DNA from: Fulvivirga ligni
Lineage (GTDB): Bacteria > Bacteroidota > Bacteroidia > Cytophagales > Cyclobacteriaceae
DNA: 64,000 nucleotides
Reading direction: 5' to 3'
NCBI RefSeq assembly: GCF_021389935.1
Contig: NZ_CP089979.1
Coordinates: forward strand, 4,135,001-4,199,000
The number at the start of each line of letters is the position of its first letter. Position 1 is the first letter of the stretch. This document shows, in pieces, positions 49,923-59,164 of the stretch. The notes under the pieces were generated by a model. It saw nothing but the letters and a program-made list of their open reading frames with translations, had not been told where the DNA came from and did not search any database. The position numbers and the translations under genes were made by a program.

Positions 49923-50771
49923 TTACTTAATGTGGAATTCTTTATATCTTGATACTACTACCATATAAACAGCATATCCTATTAGTCCAATAGCTACTGC
50001 AGCCATTAACCATGGTCCACTGCTTGATTCTTGTAAGAATGAAAATGCACCTGAAGTACCCTTCACCTGTGAAGCATCATGATTATTAGCAGCCTGGAAG
50101 AAGAAATAAGCCGTGATACCTATTAATATACCTCTAGCTATAAATCCTATAGCACCAGCTTTTTTCACAATAGATTTTGCCTTCTTCACACCTACATTCA
50201 TTCCTCTTACTCCCTCATAATATTCCTTATTCTTTACTTTAATAATTTGATATATGGCCTTAACCATTAAAAGTGCAGCTGCAATATAAATTAAAACCAC
50301 CCCCCAGGTATGTTGTAACATAGAAGATACTATTCCTTGTTTTCCACCTCCAGAACCTGATCCTGAACTACCTAATACTTGCATTACAGCATACACTGCA
50401 AAACCTAAATAGATAACGCCTGATATGAAAAATCCGGCCTTCATCACTTTTCTTTTCCATTCTTCTTTCTTCTCAAGCTTTTCTGACTTACCTGCTACCT
50501 GCACGAATCTATAGAATGCATAGCAAGCTAATCCTATGGCCATTAGAATAACTAAGACCTGTCCAAAGGGTTGTTTTTCAAGGAAGTCAATTACTTGAGA
50601 TTTACCAGCTTTTTGTCCGCCCATATTAAAGGCCGCAAGTAGTGTTAGTACACCTGCTATACCGTAAACTGCGCCCTTAGCAGCATGACCTATACGGGCT
50701 AGTTTTTCCTTCCATTCAGTATACTCAAATGATGATTTCGCTGAGCGCGCTGTTTGTGTAATAGTTGACAT
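49923..50771 (-). CDS. DUF1206 family membrane protein
   Basis: A 282-residue protein with six transmembrane helices arranged as three two-helix repeats, each starting with a glycine-rich stretch (ARIGHAAKGAVYGIAGVL, MKAGFFISGVIYLGFAVY, KAGAIGFIARGILIGITAYF). This is the DUF1206 signature. Function is unknown; family members are often stress-associated. A Gly/Ser-rich loop (GSSGSGSGGGKQG) lies after helix 4. Monocistronic. Confidence 0.9.
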   Translation of the reverse strand: MSTITQTARSAKSSFEYTEWKEKLARIGHAAKGAVYGIAGVLTLLAAFNMGGQKAGKSQVIDFLEKQPFGQVLVILMAIGLACYAFYRFVQVAGKSEKLEKKEEWKRKVMKAGFFISGVIYLGFAVYAVMQVLGSSGSGSGGGKQGIVSSMLQHTWGVVLIYIAAALLMVKAIYQIIKVKNKEYYEGVRGMNVGVKKAKSIVKKAGAIGFIARGILIGITAYFFFQAANNHDASQVKGTSGAFSFLQESSSGPWLMAAVAIGLIGYAVYMVVVSRYKEFHIK

Positions 50772-50935
50772 ATTGGTTGTTGATTTTTGATTATTAAATG
50801 TTTGACATTCAATAACCTAAAACCATGCCTTACGCCTCATTATCACTTTAGAGGGATTTCGTATGCTAAAACCGGAATTTTATTCTACCACGGTGGGGAA
50901 TGATGGCAACAATATACGATAATTCGTATACCCAG

Positions 50936-52159
50936 TTATTTTCTAATGATTGAAATCAAAGACTTTCTATATAAGATCAACCAAAGTATTATCAATGTCA
51001 GGAAAGAGATCAGATGAAAAGTAACGAATGAGACCTTTGATGTATCTGAATCTTTATGCTTGTAATTAAGAGCTGTTGCTCTTCCCCACGCAATGAAGGC
51101 ATCAGCCATTGGTAGCTGACCTAATAAATACTGTTTGGAGTCTTTGGATTCTATATCCAGACCAAAAGCATGCACAGTTTGATATTGGGCATGAGAAAGC
51201 TCGTAATCACCAAACATGGAAAAAAGTCCGATGGAGGTGATAGTGGCAGAAAACCCCACTCCCAAAATTACTGGACCCGAATCCACATCTCCCAGACCAA
51301 ACTCTCCATCTGGATATTCTCTCACTGCAGGCAGGCCCACGGCTGAACTAACAAACTGCTCTTTTAATTTTGCGTATTGATCATTGGCAAATTCCTGATA
51401 TATTTCTTTGAGCATTCTAAGTATAAGCACCATTGAGCAACCTCTTGGTCCTTGTATCGGTGTTCCATTCTGGTAATTAACCTGATGAGGTATCATCTTA
51501 GTGCTACTATCAACTAACTCTTCAGACCTGCCCAACCATCCTTTGATTAAATTCTGATATTTGGGTGCAAATGCTTTGTCATAATTGGCCAAGGAGGCCA
51601 TTGCCACATAGGTATCTGCCGGCCAGGATAATTGATTATATGATTGCAAATAGGGCGTGGATGACATCTGTATGGCAAGAGCTATGGAATCACTTTGTTC
51701 TAAAAAATAATGCCTGAGCCTATTAGCTTCAGGAAAGTCATTAGAAACTATAAAAATTTTAGAAAGCAGATAGTTGCTCCAGCCATTATAAAATATGCCA
51801 TACTCAGGTTGCAGATAAAGGGGGAAGTAATTCTTTGCCTTTTGGCTATTAATCTGATCAAAAGCATAAACGGCCTCCTTGATAGCTCTAGTTTTCAATG
51901 TATCTTCTATCTCAGTGCCAGCCAGCTCACACCAGGCTAAACCATATAAGGCATTAACGAAAATTAAACCCTCAGGAAATAGCTTCTGCATTCTATCTCC
52001 CAGATCTTCATTTTTCAACTCATTTTCGATAAAATTAAGTTGTTTAACAATGTCAACCTTAATCTCCGTCTCGGTGCTCTCTTGTGGATATAGCTTAACA
52101 TTCACCCTTATGATCAAAAGTGTAAATGCCGCGAGAATAACTACTGCTAGTATTCGCAT
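50936..52159 (-). CDS. Hypothetical membrane-anchored alpha-helical protein
   Basis: A 407-residue protein with an N-terminal helix (signal anchor, ~1-20) and a C-terminal helix (~380-402) around a large helical domain. Blocks such as NALYGLAWCELAG, SWPADTYVAMASLANYD, QGPRGCSMVLILRMLKE and FGLGDVDSGPVILGVGFSAT suggest an (alpha/alpha)-toroid, but I do not recognise a family. ATG at 52159 overlaps the DUF3037 stop codon by one base (a GTG at 52162 is also possible). It is therefore translationally coupled to the HipA-like/DUF3037 pair. Confidence 0.7.
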   Translation of the reverse strand: MRILAVVILAAFTLLIIRVNVKLYPQESTETEIKVDIVKQLNFIENELKNEDLGDRMQKLFPEGLIFVNALYGLAWCELAGTEIEDTLKTRAIKEAVYAFDQINSQKAKNYFPLYLQPEYGIFYNGWSNYLLSKIFIVSNDFPEANRLRHYFLEQSDSIALAIQMSSTPYLQSYNQLSWPADTYVAMASLANYDKAFAPKYQNLIKGWLGRSEELVDSSTKMIPHQVNYQNGTPIQGPRGCSMVLILRMLKEIYQEFANDQYAKLKEQFVSSAVGLPAVREYPDGEFGLGDVDSGPVILGVGFSATITSIGLFSMFGDYELSHAQYQTVHAFGLDIESKDSKQYLLGQLPMADAFIAWGRATALNYKHKDSDTSKVSFVTFHLISFLTLIILWLILYRKSLISIIRK

Positions 52160-52542
52160 CACAACACCAACTCCTCAAACAACCTATTCAAAGTAGCACC
52201 AGCATCCTTGCAGTAAGCAGGGTGTACAGGTGAAGTTTGTATAATAGTACTTCTTGTCGCGGTAAGCCATCTAAATCGTTCTGCTAAGGGCAGCTCACCT
52301 ATAGCTCCGCCAGCTTTAACTCCTTTGCAAATAGCCTCGAAAGATCCTATATAGGATTTTACCACTTCATGATCCACTTCGGTAAATAAAGCATTGATCT
52401 TCTCTACATCATAGTGAAATTTGCTTTCTAAAAACCGGAGATGCTTGCAATACAAAACAGCACCTATATTGATAAACTCGCCTCGCTCTACCCTGGGTAT
52501 CAGGCGGATAGTGGCGTATTCATATAAGTGATAATCTTGCAT
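52159..52542 (-). CDS. DUF3037 family protein
   Basis: A 127-residue soluble protein. YHLYEYATIRLIPRVERGEF, INIGAVLYCKHLRFL and the C-terminal SPVHPAYCKDAGATLNRLFE are typical of DUF3037. The family is nearly always found beside a HipA-like kinase, as here, where its start lies inside the kinase gene (23-bp overlap). It may be the substrate, regulator or antitoxin-like partner of that kinase; none of this is shown by sequence alone. Confidence 0.88.
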   Translation of the reverse strand: MQDYHLYEYATIRLIPRVERGEFINIGAVLYCKHLRFLESKFHYDVEKINALFTEVDHEVVKSYIGSFEAICKGVKAGGAIGELPLAERFRWLTATRSTIIQTSPVHPAYCKDAGATLNRLFEELVL

Positions 52543-53314
52543 TTTCTGCTTCTTTAATGAATGATTGTGAATTCGCTATTCTGGTTTTAAGAAAGGTTTT
52601 ATAGGCTTCACGGTGCTCATCTTTATTTTCAAAAATATGATCATCATTAAGCCAATTATCAGGTATAGTATCTACTAGACTTTCTATAAACTCATCTGAA
52701 ATTAAACCTTTAAACTGCGCATCAACTGCTTCTAATTCAGTGGCCTTTTTTATTAATACATGGTTCTTGATGAGAGCAAACCCCTGGTTGCCATCTTTAT
52801 TATTCCATGAATGATGAAAATATAATGAAGCACCATGATCAATCAGCCATAACTCTTTATGCCACCAGAGCATATTAGTATTTCTCACTGTACGATCCAC
52901 ATTCATCAGAAGCGCATCTAACCACACTATTTTAGAGGCCAGAGTGGCATCTACCTCAGTAGCCTGCGGATCAAAAGTGATGGCGTGTGATAAATAGTGG
53001 AGACCAAGATTAATTCCAACACTACTTTGCAACAGGTCCTGGATTTCTTCATCACCCTCCATCTGCCCGAAACCGACTGGAAGATCTACAAAAACCAACT
53101 CAGGCATAAGAAAGCCTAGCTTTCTGGCTATTTCTCCACCAATGAGTTCTGCTATAAGCGCCTTGGTGCCTTGCCCGGCTCCTCGAAATTTAAGTACATA
53201 AAGAAATTCATCATCTGCCTCGATAATGGCTGGCATAGAACCACCTTCTCTTAAAGGCGTAACATACCGAGTAGCGTTTACCTGCCTGATTTGCAGTGGA
53301 TTATCTTGTGTCAT
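52520..53314 (-). CDS. HipA-like kinase domain protein (HipA_2 family)
   Basis: A 264-residue protein resembling the kinase core of HipA without its N-subdomain. Visible are an ATP-site lysine in FLYVLKFRGAGQG, the catalytic-loop-like LDALLMNVDRTVRNTN (Asp and Asn) and the metal-binding Asp of LWLIDHGASLYFHHS. ATG 53314 is chosen over 53341, as the longer form adds an unrelated lead. No HipB-like antitoxin is adjacent; DUF3037 follows instead. It is likely a protein or RNA-factor kinase. Confidence 0.85.
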   Translation of the reverse strand: MTQDNPLQIRQVNATRYVTPLREGGSMPAIIEADDEFLYVLKFRGAGQGTKALIAELIGGEIARKLGFLMPELVFVDLPVGFGQMEGDEEIQDLLQSSVGINLGLHYLSHAITFDPQATEVDATLASKIVWLDALLMNVDRTVRNTNMLWWHKELWLIDHGASLYFHHSWNNKDGNQGFALIKNHVLIKKATELEAVDAQFKGLISDEFIESLVDTIPDNWLNDDHIFENKDEHREAYKTFLKTRIANSQSFIKEAENARLSLI

Positions 53315-53450
53315 GAATAAGGTCTGTTGCTCTTTGAACAAAGATCAAAGAAATAAGAAAGAATGCCTTACACCTTATTCAGTATTTTGAATGCAAATCA
53401 AAACATCTCAAATGAAGAGGAAAATTCAGAATGGACTATTGCCCGGAACA

Positions 53451-55014
53451 TTACATACTACCAAAATTGGAATCAAACTCCGAGTAGGTCAATTTCTCAT
53501 CCAGCGTAAAGAATGAAACTGCTTCTTGTAAAATTTTGGACTGTTTATTTAGCTCATCAGAGTTGGCAGCCAGTTGCTCAGCGCTAGAAGCATTCTGTTG
53601 CACTACAATATTAAATTGACGAATAGCGGTATTGATCTGATGCGCTCCCTCCTGCTGTTCATTACAAGCAACACTAATTTCAGACACCAATGTACTGGTA
53701 GTGCCGATCTCGCTTACCAGCGTGGTGAGCATTTGTCCGGCCATTCGTGCCACCTTCTCGCTGCTACCCGAGATCTCCTGAATCTCCTTGGCAGCATTCT
53801 GACTTTTCTCTGCTAACTTTCTAATCTCCGCTGCCACTACAGCAAACCCCTTACCGTGCTCCCCTGCCCTGGCCGCTTCTACCGCCGCATTAAGTGCCAA
53901 TAAATTGGTTTGTCTGGCAATCTCCTCAATGATCGAATTCTTATTCACAATGTCTCCCATGGCTTCCACCGTTTTCTGAACTGATTGGTTAGAAGCCTCT
54001 ACCTGTGTATTGGAGCTGTCAGCAATTTTTTCCGTCTGATTGGCATTGCTGGCGTTGTGCATGATATTGGTAGTCATTTCATCCATAGAGGTAGAAATCT
54101 GCTCTACCGAGCTAGCTTGTAAATTCACCCCTTCAGACAGCTGCTCCGCTGACTGATTCAGCTCAATGCTGGCCTGACTAATGTAAGCCGCACCATTCTT
54201 AACAGCCTCAATAACCTGCTTCTGACTTTGATGCATATCATACATCTTATGTAATAAAAAGCCTATGGCATCTTTAGGGTTGTAATTAGATCGATCAATA
54301 TGAATTCTCAAATCTCCTTCAGCCATTCTATCTACTATTTCCATAGCTTCTGATAGCGGCTTGTTAATACTTCTTCTTAAATACATTCCTCCAGCCAGAA
54401 TAGATATCATCATGAGCCCTACCACAATCATAGAATTTCGGAATATACCTTCGCTCATTCTCATGCTAGTTTTAAAAGCATTGTTGGCTGACATTAAACT
54501 GAGATCAGTATACTTATCCATGGCTTCACGCATGGGAGGTTTGATAATAATCTGTGTAATATAATTCAGATGCCTTTTTCCAGTCCTCATTCTTTAAGTG
54601 GATAATGATAGAATCACTAATATGTGTGAGCTTCTGATACTCTTGCCTGAAAGTAATATCATACATTTTATAATCGTCTTCCTGTGTGAAGGCCGAAATC
54701 TCATAGAACTTGCTATACCTATTATAGACCTGCTTTAGGTTTCCACTAATATCTATCAAGGCTTTATGAAAGTGATCATAGTCATTATAAATATGTGGGG
54801 AAAGGGCCTGAGATATGGCTAAACTAGACTGATAGGCATCTCTATCCGCTTCAATGAGATAATCAATACTGATAAGGTTATCATTGTAAATCTTATCAAT
54901 CTCTCCTTTAAGCTTTTGGGTTTGAAGGGAGTTATATGCTGCTCCTGTTACTGATATTATCAGAACGAGAGCAAAAATTCCTACTATTTTCTTGTTGGTA
55001 GTCAGTTTCATCAT
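53451..55014 (-). pseudogene. Methyl-accepting chemotaxis protein, frameshifted
   Basis: The first frame (start 55014) gives transmembrane helix 1 (~11-27) and most of a four-helix-bundle sensor domain. The second frame continues from [14 protein letters not shown] with helix 2 ([20 protein letters not shown]), a HAMP domain and the signalling hairpin [20 protein letters not shown] / [20 protein letters not shown]. The frames join around 54532-54545, where removing one base links YYQ to PPM. The joined protein would be about 520 residues. In this group it would steer gliding or type IV pilus motility rather than flagella. No CheA/CheW genes are nearby. Confidence 0.85.
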
Positions 55015-55209
55015 GCAGCAGGTCTAAGTAAAACTTTAACAAAATAATACAGATCCTTACCTGTCTTTTTCACCTGCACAACCTTAATACCAAATCATTA
55101 ATTAACTAATAATCAGAGAGTTAATATTAATCCATCTTTTAATTTTTCCATCTGGTAGACAATTTTCCTTTCATATTTGACATCCGTAACTAAAATGCTT
55201 CAAACAAAA

Positions 55210-55246
55210 AAGGGTTCTGAATGACCAACCATCATTCAGAACCCTT
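55210..55246 (-). terminator. Strong rho-independent terminator
   Basis: AAGGGTTCTGAATGA (55210-55224) and TCATTCAGAACCCTT (55232-55246) form a perfect 15-bp stem with a 7-base loop. On the minus strand, downstream of the NmrA-like gene, it is followed by TTTTTTGTTTG. Confidence 0.9.
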
Positions 55247-55266
55247 CTATTTAAATTTCTCAGAAT

Positions 55267-56124
55267 TTACAAACTGTAAATCTCCTTAAGACTCTGCTTT
55301 AAGTCCTTCGGCTCTCTACCTAATAATTCTTTAAGGTCGTTACTAGGTACATCCATCACATCATTTCTGATATCAGTACAGAACCCTACAGTTAAATCAA
55401 TAGCATAACCTGGTACACCAGCATCTTTCATCACAGAAATGAAAGCCTCGGTGTCCGCAGCTGTATAGCTAATGTTCTTACCAGCCAAATCACTTAGAAT
55501 GGCAGCCACATCTGCAAAAGAGTACGCCTGAGTATTCACAATGTCATAAACTTTATGGTCTACATCATCCGAAACCAGGGCATTGGCAATTCCCTCTGCC
55601 ATTTCTGTTCTTGAAACGTATTGAACTTTACCGTCACCTGCTGGCAAGAAAATACCTCTTTCGAAAACCTGCTCACCTAAAAACATCGGTAGAGCATCTG
55701 CATAAAGGGTATTTCTAAAAAAGGCATAATTTAGCCCGCTTTCCTTAATGTATTCTTCCGTTTCGAAGTGGCTATTCATCAAGGCATTTTCGGAAGCTTT
55801 CCAATCAGTTAAAGCAACACTGGTATAACCGATTAACTTTACATCGGCCTGCTTGGCTGCATTTACAACATTTTTATGCTGCTCCAGCCTGTGCTCATCC
55901 ATACCAGAAATAAGAAGAACCTTATCTACGCCCTGCATCGCTTTTTCTAGAGAGGCAATATCATCATAGCTTCCAATTTTTATGTTTACCCCTTTGTCTT
56001 TCAGAGATTGGCCTTTTTCTTCACTTCTTACCAACGCTACGATCTCTGCCGCGTCTGTTTGTTTTAGCAAACTATCTATTACCGCACTTCCTAAGTGACC
56101 TGTTGCTCCTGTTATTAAAATCAT
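55267..56124 (-). CDS. NmrA-like NAD(P)-binding oxidoreductase (QOR2-like)
   Basis: A 285-residue atypical short-chain dehydrogenase. The Rossmann start MILITGATGHLGSAVIDSLL, VALVRSEEKGQ and LLISGMDEHRLEQHKNV resemble the NmrA/QOR2 quinone reductase group, which lacks the usual YxxxK pair. It is divergent from an HxlR regulator gene with a shared 114-bp operator region, the standard arrangement for redox or electrophile-induced detoxification. Confidence 0.88.
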   Translation of the reverse strand: MILITGATGHLGSAVIDSLLKQTDAAEIVALVRSEEKGQSLKDKGVNIKIGSYDDIASLEKAMQGVDKVLLISGMDEHRLEQHKNVVNAAKQADVKLIGYTSVALTDWKASENALMNSHFETEEYIKESGLNYAFFRNTLYADALPMFLGEQVFERGIFLPAGDGKVQYVSRTEMAEGIANALVSDDVDHKVYDIVNTQAYSFADVAAILSDLAGKNISYTAADTEAFISVMKDAGVPGYAIDLTVGFCTDIRNDVMDVPSNDLKELLGREPKDLKQSLKEIYSL

Positions 56125-56178
56125 CTTGTTTTTATTTTTGATTATGAAGCAAAACTAAACTACATTTGCTATACATTA

Positions 56179-56220
56179 TATACTAGTATACTAAAGTATA
56201 TCAGTATACATTTGTATACC
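56179..56220. promoter_or_regulatory. Repeated AGTATA operator between NmrA-like and hxlR genes
   Basis: TATACTAGTATA (56179-56190) is a perfect palindrome. AGTATA/TGTATA units then recur at 56185, 56195, 56203 and 56213, about one helical turn apart. This lies just ahead of the HxlR start and fits cooperative binding by the HxlR dimer to both promoters. Confidence 0.55.
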
Positions 56221-56238
56221 ATCTTAAAAATAATTGAT

Positions 56239-56598
56239 ATGGAAAAGCCTTATTTCAACGGTATAGAGTGTCCTAAAGAATATGTATTGGCACTAAGAGA
56301 CACCTTAAATGTGGTTACTGGTAAATGGAAACTTGCTATTGTAAGTACTATGCTTTTCGAAAAGAAACGTTTTTCTGATATCAAAAGGATTCTCCCGGAG
56401 ATTACACCCAGAATGATATCTAAGGAACTGAAGGAGCTTGAAGTTAATGGTATTGTTGTAAGAAAAGTATATGATCAAACACCTGTTTTAGTAGAATACG
56501 AACTTACCCACTCTGGCATGATGCTTAGCCATGTATTAGACGCTATGGTAGAATGGGGTCTCAAACATAGAGAAATAGAATTAGCGCCAGCGGAATAG
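56239..56598 (+). CDS. HxlR family transcriptional regulator
   Basis: A 119-residue winged-helix regulator. ATG 56239 is chosen because it starts the usual MEKPYFNGIECPKEYVLALR lead with the conserved Cys (sensor Cys in redox-responsive members such as HypR/YodB). TGKWKLAIVSTMLFEKKRFS, ISKELKELEVNGIVVRKVY and VEYELTHSGMML are the family motifs. It is divergent from the oxidoreductase gene and probably represses it until the Cys is modified. Confidence 0.92.
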   Translation: MEKPYFNGIECPKEYVLALRDTLNVVTGKWKLAIVSTMLFEKKRFSDIKRILPEITPRMISKELKELEVNGIVVRKVYDQTPVLVEYELTHSGMMLSHVLDAMVEWGLKHREIELAPAE

Positions 56599-56648
56599 CT
56601 CAACAACCTTCTCAGCAAATATGGTGTCATATAGTAAAACCACAACTT

Positions 56649-56990
56649 ATGAAAACCATCCTATTATTTGCATTTACATTTTTCATGGTAGCGGCTTGCA
56701 GTCGCTGCGAAGATGATGAAGTATATAATGATGATTATAACTTCCGGGTTAATCATTATCAGGTAGACTGTGTAGGCGAAGGCCCACAAAAGTGCTTCCT
56801 GGTGCAGCAAGGTAGCAAGCTAGATACTGAAGAATGGGATCTTTTTTATGGTAACATAGAAAACTTTGAGTTCACCAGCGGTTATGTTTATAATCTCCAA
56901 ATTGAAAAGACAGAAATAAAGAATCCTCCTGCAGACGGATCTAGCATAAAATACAGCCTCATTAAAATTATCTCCAGGCAAAAAACCTAA
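56649..56990 (+). CDS. DUF4377 lipoprotein
   Basis: A 113-residue lipoprotein (signal peptide ending MVAAC, Cys17). NHYQVDCVGEGPQKCFLVQQ, GYVYNLQIEKTEIKNPPADG and KYSLIKIISRQ are characteristic of DUF4377, a small domain often linked with HslJ/META-type heat-shock lipoproteins. Two Cys in the mature domain could form a disulphide. It sits 50 bp after hxlR on the same strand but may have its own promoter. Confidence 0.82.
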   Translation: MKTILLFAFTFFMVAACSRCEDDEVYNDDYNFRVNHYQVDCVGEGPQKCFLVQQGSKLDTEEWDLFYGNIENFEFTSGYVYNLQIEKTEIKNPPADGSSIKYSLIKIISRQKT

Positions 56991-57081
56991 AATTAATATT
57001 CATTTAATTATAAATATTAGAATACTAAAATGGCATAAAGTAGTTTAGTGTTATATTAAATCAACACTAAATCCTTTAAAA

Positions 57082-57591
57082 ATGAAAAAACTTTCAATTT
57101 TAGTTTGTGCCGCTATGTTCTTTTTTACGGCCTGTGAAGACAGCCAAAAGGAAGAAATGCAATCTGTTAACACCTTAGAAAAGCAAGAAACTAACGCCAG
57201 AGTAGCTACTCAAAGCAGTGTTCCTCAAGAAGTTGTAGACGCTGCCATTGCTGCATATGGTGACGATGAACTTCCGGCGATGACCATTGCTTTCACCTAC
57301 ACCAGAGGTGATGTAAACATTTCGCTTGAGGAAGATTGGGTACTCAACGTTTATAGCACTCCAGAGGGATGTACTATTACCGAAGGCGACGGAAGAAGAT
57401 ACTACCCGGGCTATATGGAAACATCAAATGGATTTTTCTTTATAGAAGAAGATGATCTATGTGGTGAAGGTTTATATGAGTTTGATAACCGCCAGGGTGG
57501 CTGGTTTGATTACGTATGCGGACCACACGGTGTTACTGTAGATTATCAGGGGGAGTCAGTTATAAAGCTGGTTAGACTGTGGTGCGAGTAA
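57082..57591 (+). CDS. Hypothetical Cys-containing lipoprotein
   Basis: A 169-residue lipoprotein (lipobox FFTAC, Cys18). After a linker of ~30 residues comes SSVPQEVVDAAIAAYGDDEL, a helix reminiscent of PepSY-like starts. A beta-rich domain follows, with acidic aromatic stretches and four Cys (PEGCTI, DDLCGEG, DYVCGPHG, RLWCE) that could make two disulphides. I do not recognise the family. It has its own promoter region and terminator. Confidence 0.6.
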   Translation: MKKLSILVCAAMFFFTACEDSQKEEMQSVNTLEKQETNARVATQSSVPQEVVDAAIAAYGDDELPAMTIAFTYTRGDVNISLEEDWVLNVYSTPEGCTITEGDGRRYYPGYMETSNGFFFIEEDDLCGEGLYEFDNRQGGWFDYVCGPHGVTVDYQGESVIKLVRLWCE

Positions 57592-57610
57592 CAACCATTT
57601 AAAAATTTAC

Positions 57611-57640
57611 AAAAGGCCGCTTTATAAGAGCGGCCTTTTT
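57611..57640 (+). terminator. Rho-independent terminator
   Basis: AAAAGGCCGCT (57611-57621) pairs with AGCGGCCTTTTT (57629-57640), with a U-run. It lies between the lipoprotein gene and the convergent porin gene and can serve both. Confidence 0.88.
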
Positions 57641-57697
57641 ATATTTTGTCTGATTTGGAAAAGCAGCTGCATTTATTTTTAAGCAGCAGCCTCATCC

Positions 57698-58987
57698 TTA
57701 TTTACTTTTACTATTGAACAATGACGGGGTAGCTACCAGCATAATATTTGCCCATTGTTGTCTACGAGAAGCATCTCCTCCCTTCAGCACTTCCATCTCA
57801 TCCTTGGCAAACATTCTGGCATAAGCCACTGTAAGGCTCACTTTTTCTCCCAGCTGATGAGTAAACTGAACGTCCACCTCAGTGCCCAGGTTACCATCTA
57901 CCATGTAAGGAACTGTGGGTGAGGTCTCGTCAATTAAACTGCCTGCCACCGCAAAATTTGTGGCTACGATTTCCAGACTAGTTTTGGGGTTAAACTGATA
58001 ATCCACCTCAAAACGAAGTTCTCTCAAACCTGCTCCTTTCGCATCTTCTTCGATATTTAGGAAATAATCCATATACCCATAATACCTATGAGCATCGCCA
58101 AATAATTTATTAAAAGCTTTGTATTTGCCGCTAGTGTCATCCACTTCATTGCCACTAAAGTAGTTTACGCCAAAAGTAGTAGTAAGCTTTTCTGCCACAG
58201 TGATAGCAGGCAGAATGGATAACATATAAGCACTTACAGTAGAACCATTCGGGTGAACCCCATATTGATAATAGAACGATGATTTCAAAGCAAAAGCAGA
58301 CTCTCCACGATCCTTTTGAAAATAGACACCGGAAGTAAATCTGGTATGTGTTTCCGTGTGATCATCAGGATTTTCCCTTCCATCAACAGACTGTAAAAAC
58401 GAACCTTGCCATTGCTTGTTCAAGGCATAATTCAGCCATAATACGCCCATGTACTTGTAGAAATTGGTTTCATAGGCCTGTTTATAAGTATCATAAGAGT
58501 CGTTATTATATGCTCCGGCCAATTTCATATACAGTTGATCACCAACATATTCTAACAATAACATATCATGAGAAACAGCTATATCATTCCAATTTCTCAT
58601 ACCATAAATACGGCCATCATCAAGAACCAAATGCTGTCTACCGGTTTTAACATAAAACTTTGATGAATCCCCCAATTGATACCTTAACCAGCCTTCTGAC
58701 AGGTTGATATTTCCTGTATTTGCCCTATCAGCTTCTACCCCCCAAATTCTGGCGTTTTGAAATGACATTTGTAGCTCAATCCTATCCTTTTTATAGTTGG
58801 TAAGAAGTCTAGTTCTTTGTGACACCACAAAGGCAGCATCCTGATCCTTTGAAAGCAATTCCCGGGCACCATCTCTGAACTCTCCCCTGGCCCTGAAATT
58901 AGCATTGACGCTAAACTGAGCCTGTACATTTGATGATAATAAAAACAGAATTAGAGAACTGGAGAGTAATAGACTTTTATAAGACAT
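57698..58987 (-). CDS. Alginate-export family outer-membrane porin
   Basis: A 429-residue outer-membrane beta-barrel. ATG 58987 starts a signal peptide (ending SSNVQAQ); an ATG at 59026 is disfavoured because it would precede the operator. SVNANFRARGEFRDGAREL, SQRTRLLTNYKKDRIELQMS and VKTGRQHLVLDDGRIYGMRNW fit the alginate_exp (AlgE-like) porin family. In Bacteroidota such porins pass organic acids or sugar acids rather than alginate. No alginate genes are nearby. An AATCGATT palindrome lies a few bases upstream of the start. Confidence 0.82.
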   Translation of the reverse strand: MSYKSLLLSSSLILFLLSSNVQAQFSVNANFRARGEFRDGARELLSKDQDAAFVVSQRTRLLTNYKKDRIELQMSFQNARIWGVEADRANTGNINLSEGWLRYQLGDSSKFYVKTGRQHLVLDDGRIYGMRNWNDIAVSHDMLLLEYVGDQLYMKLAGAYNNDSYDTYKQAYETNFYKYMGVLWLNYALNKQWQGSFLQSVDGRENPDDHTETHTRFTSGVYFQKDRGESAFALKSSFYYQYGVHPNGSTVSAYMLSILPAITVAEKLTTTFGVNYFSGNEVDDTSGKYKAFNKLFGDAHRYYGYMDYFLNIEEDAKGAGLRELRFEVDYQFNPKTSLEIVATNFAVAGSLIDETSPTVPYMVDGNLGTEVDVQFTHQLGEKVSLTVAYARMFAKDEMEVLKGGDASRRQQWANIMLVATPSLFNSKSK

Positions 58988-58997
58988 GATGGAATAC

Positions 58998-59005
58998 AAT
59001 CGATT
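58998..59005. promoter_or_regulatory. AATCGATT palindrome overlapping the porin leader
   Basis: The core AATCGATT is centred 14 bp upstream of the porin start codon, where a bound protein would block initiation. The flanks (AC/TA) are less symmetric than at the other sites. Confidence 0.4.
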
Positions 59006-59164
59006 TAGAAGAAACAAATGAAGCAATATTATTAATCAAAACATAATTGCAGCGCTGAGCTGCATGAAAAATATTAAGTGTAAATAAAACACTTGTTGTA
59101 AAAAGAATTGCTAACTTATCATTAGGGTCCCTCTCGCCCTTTTAATAAACCTAAACCTACTATT

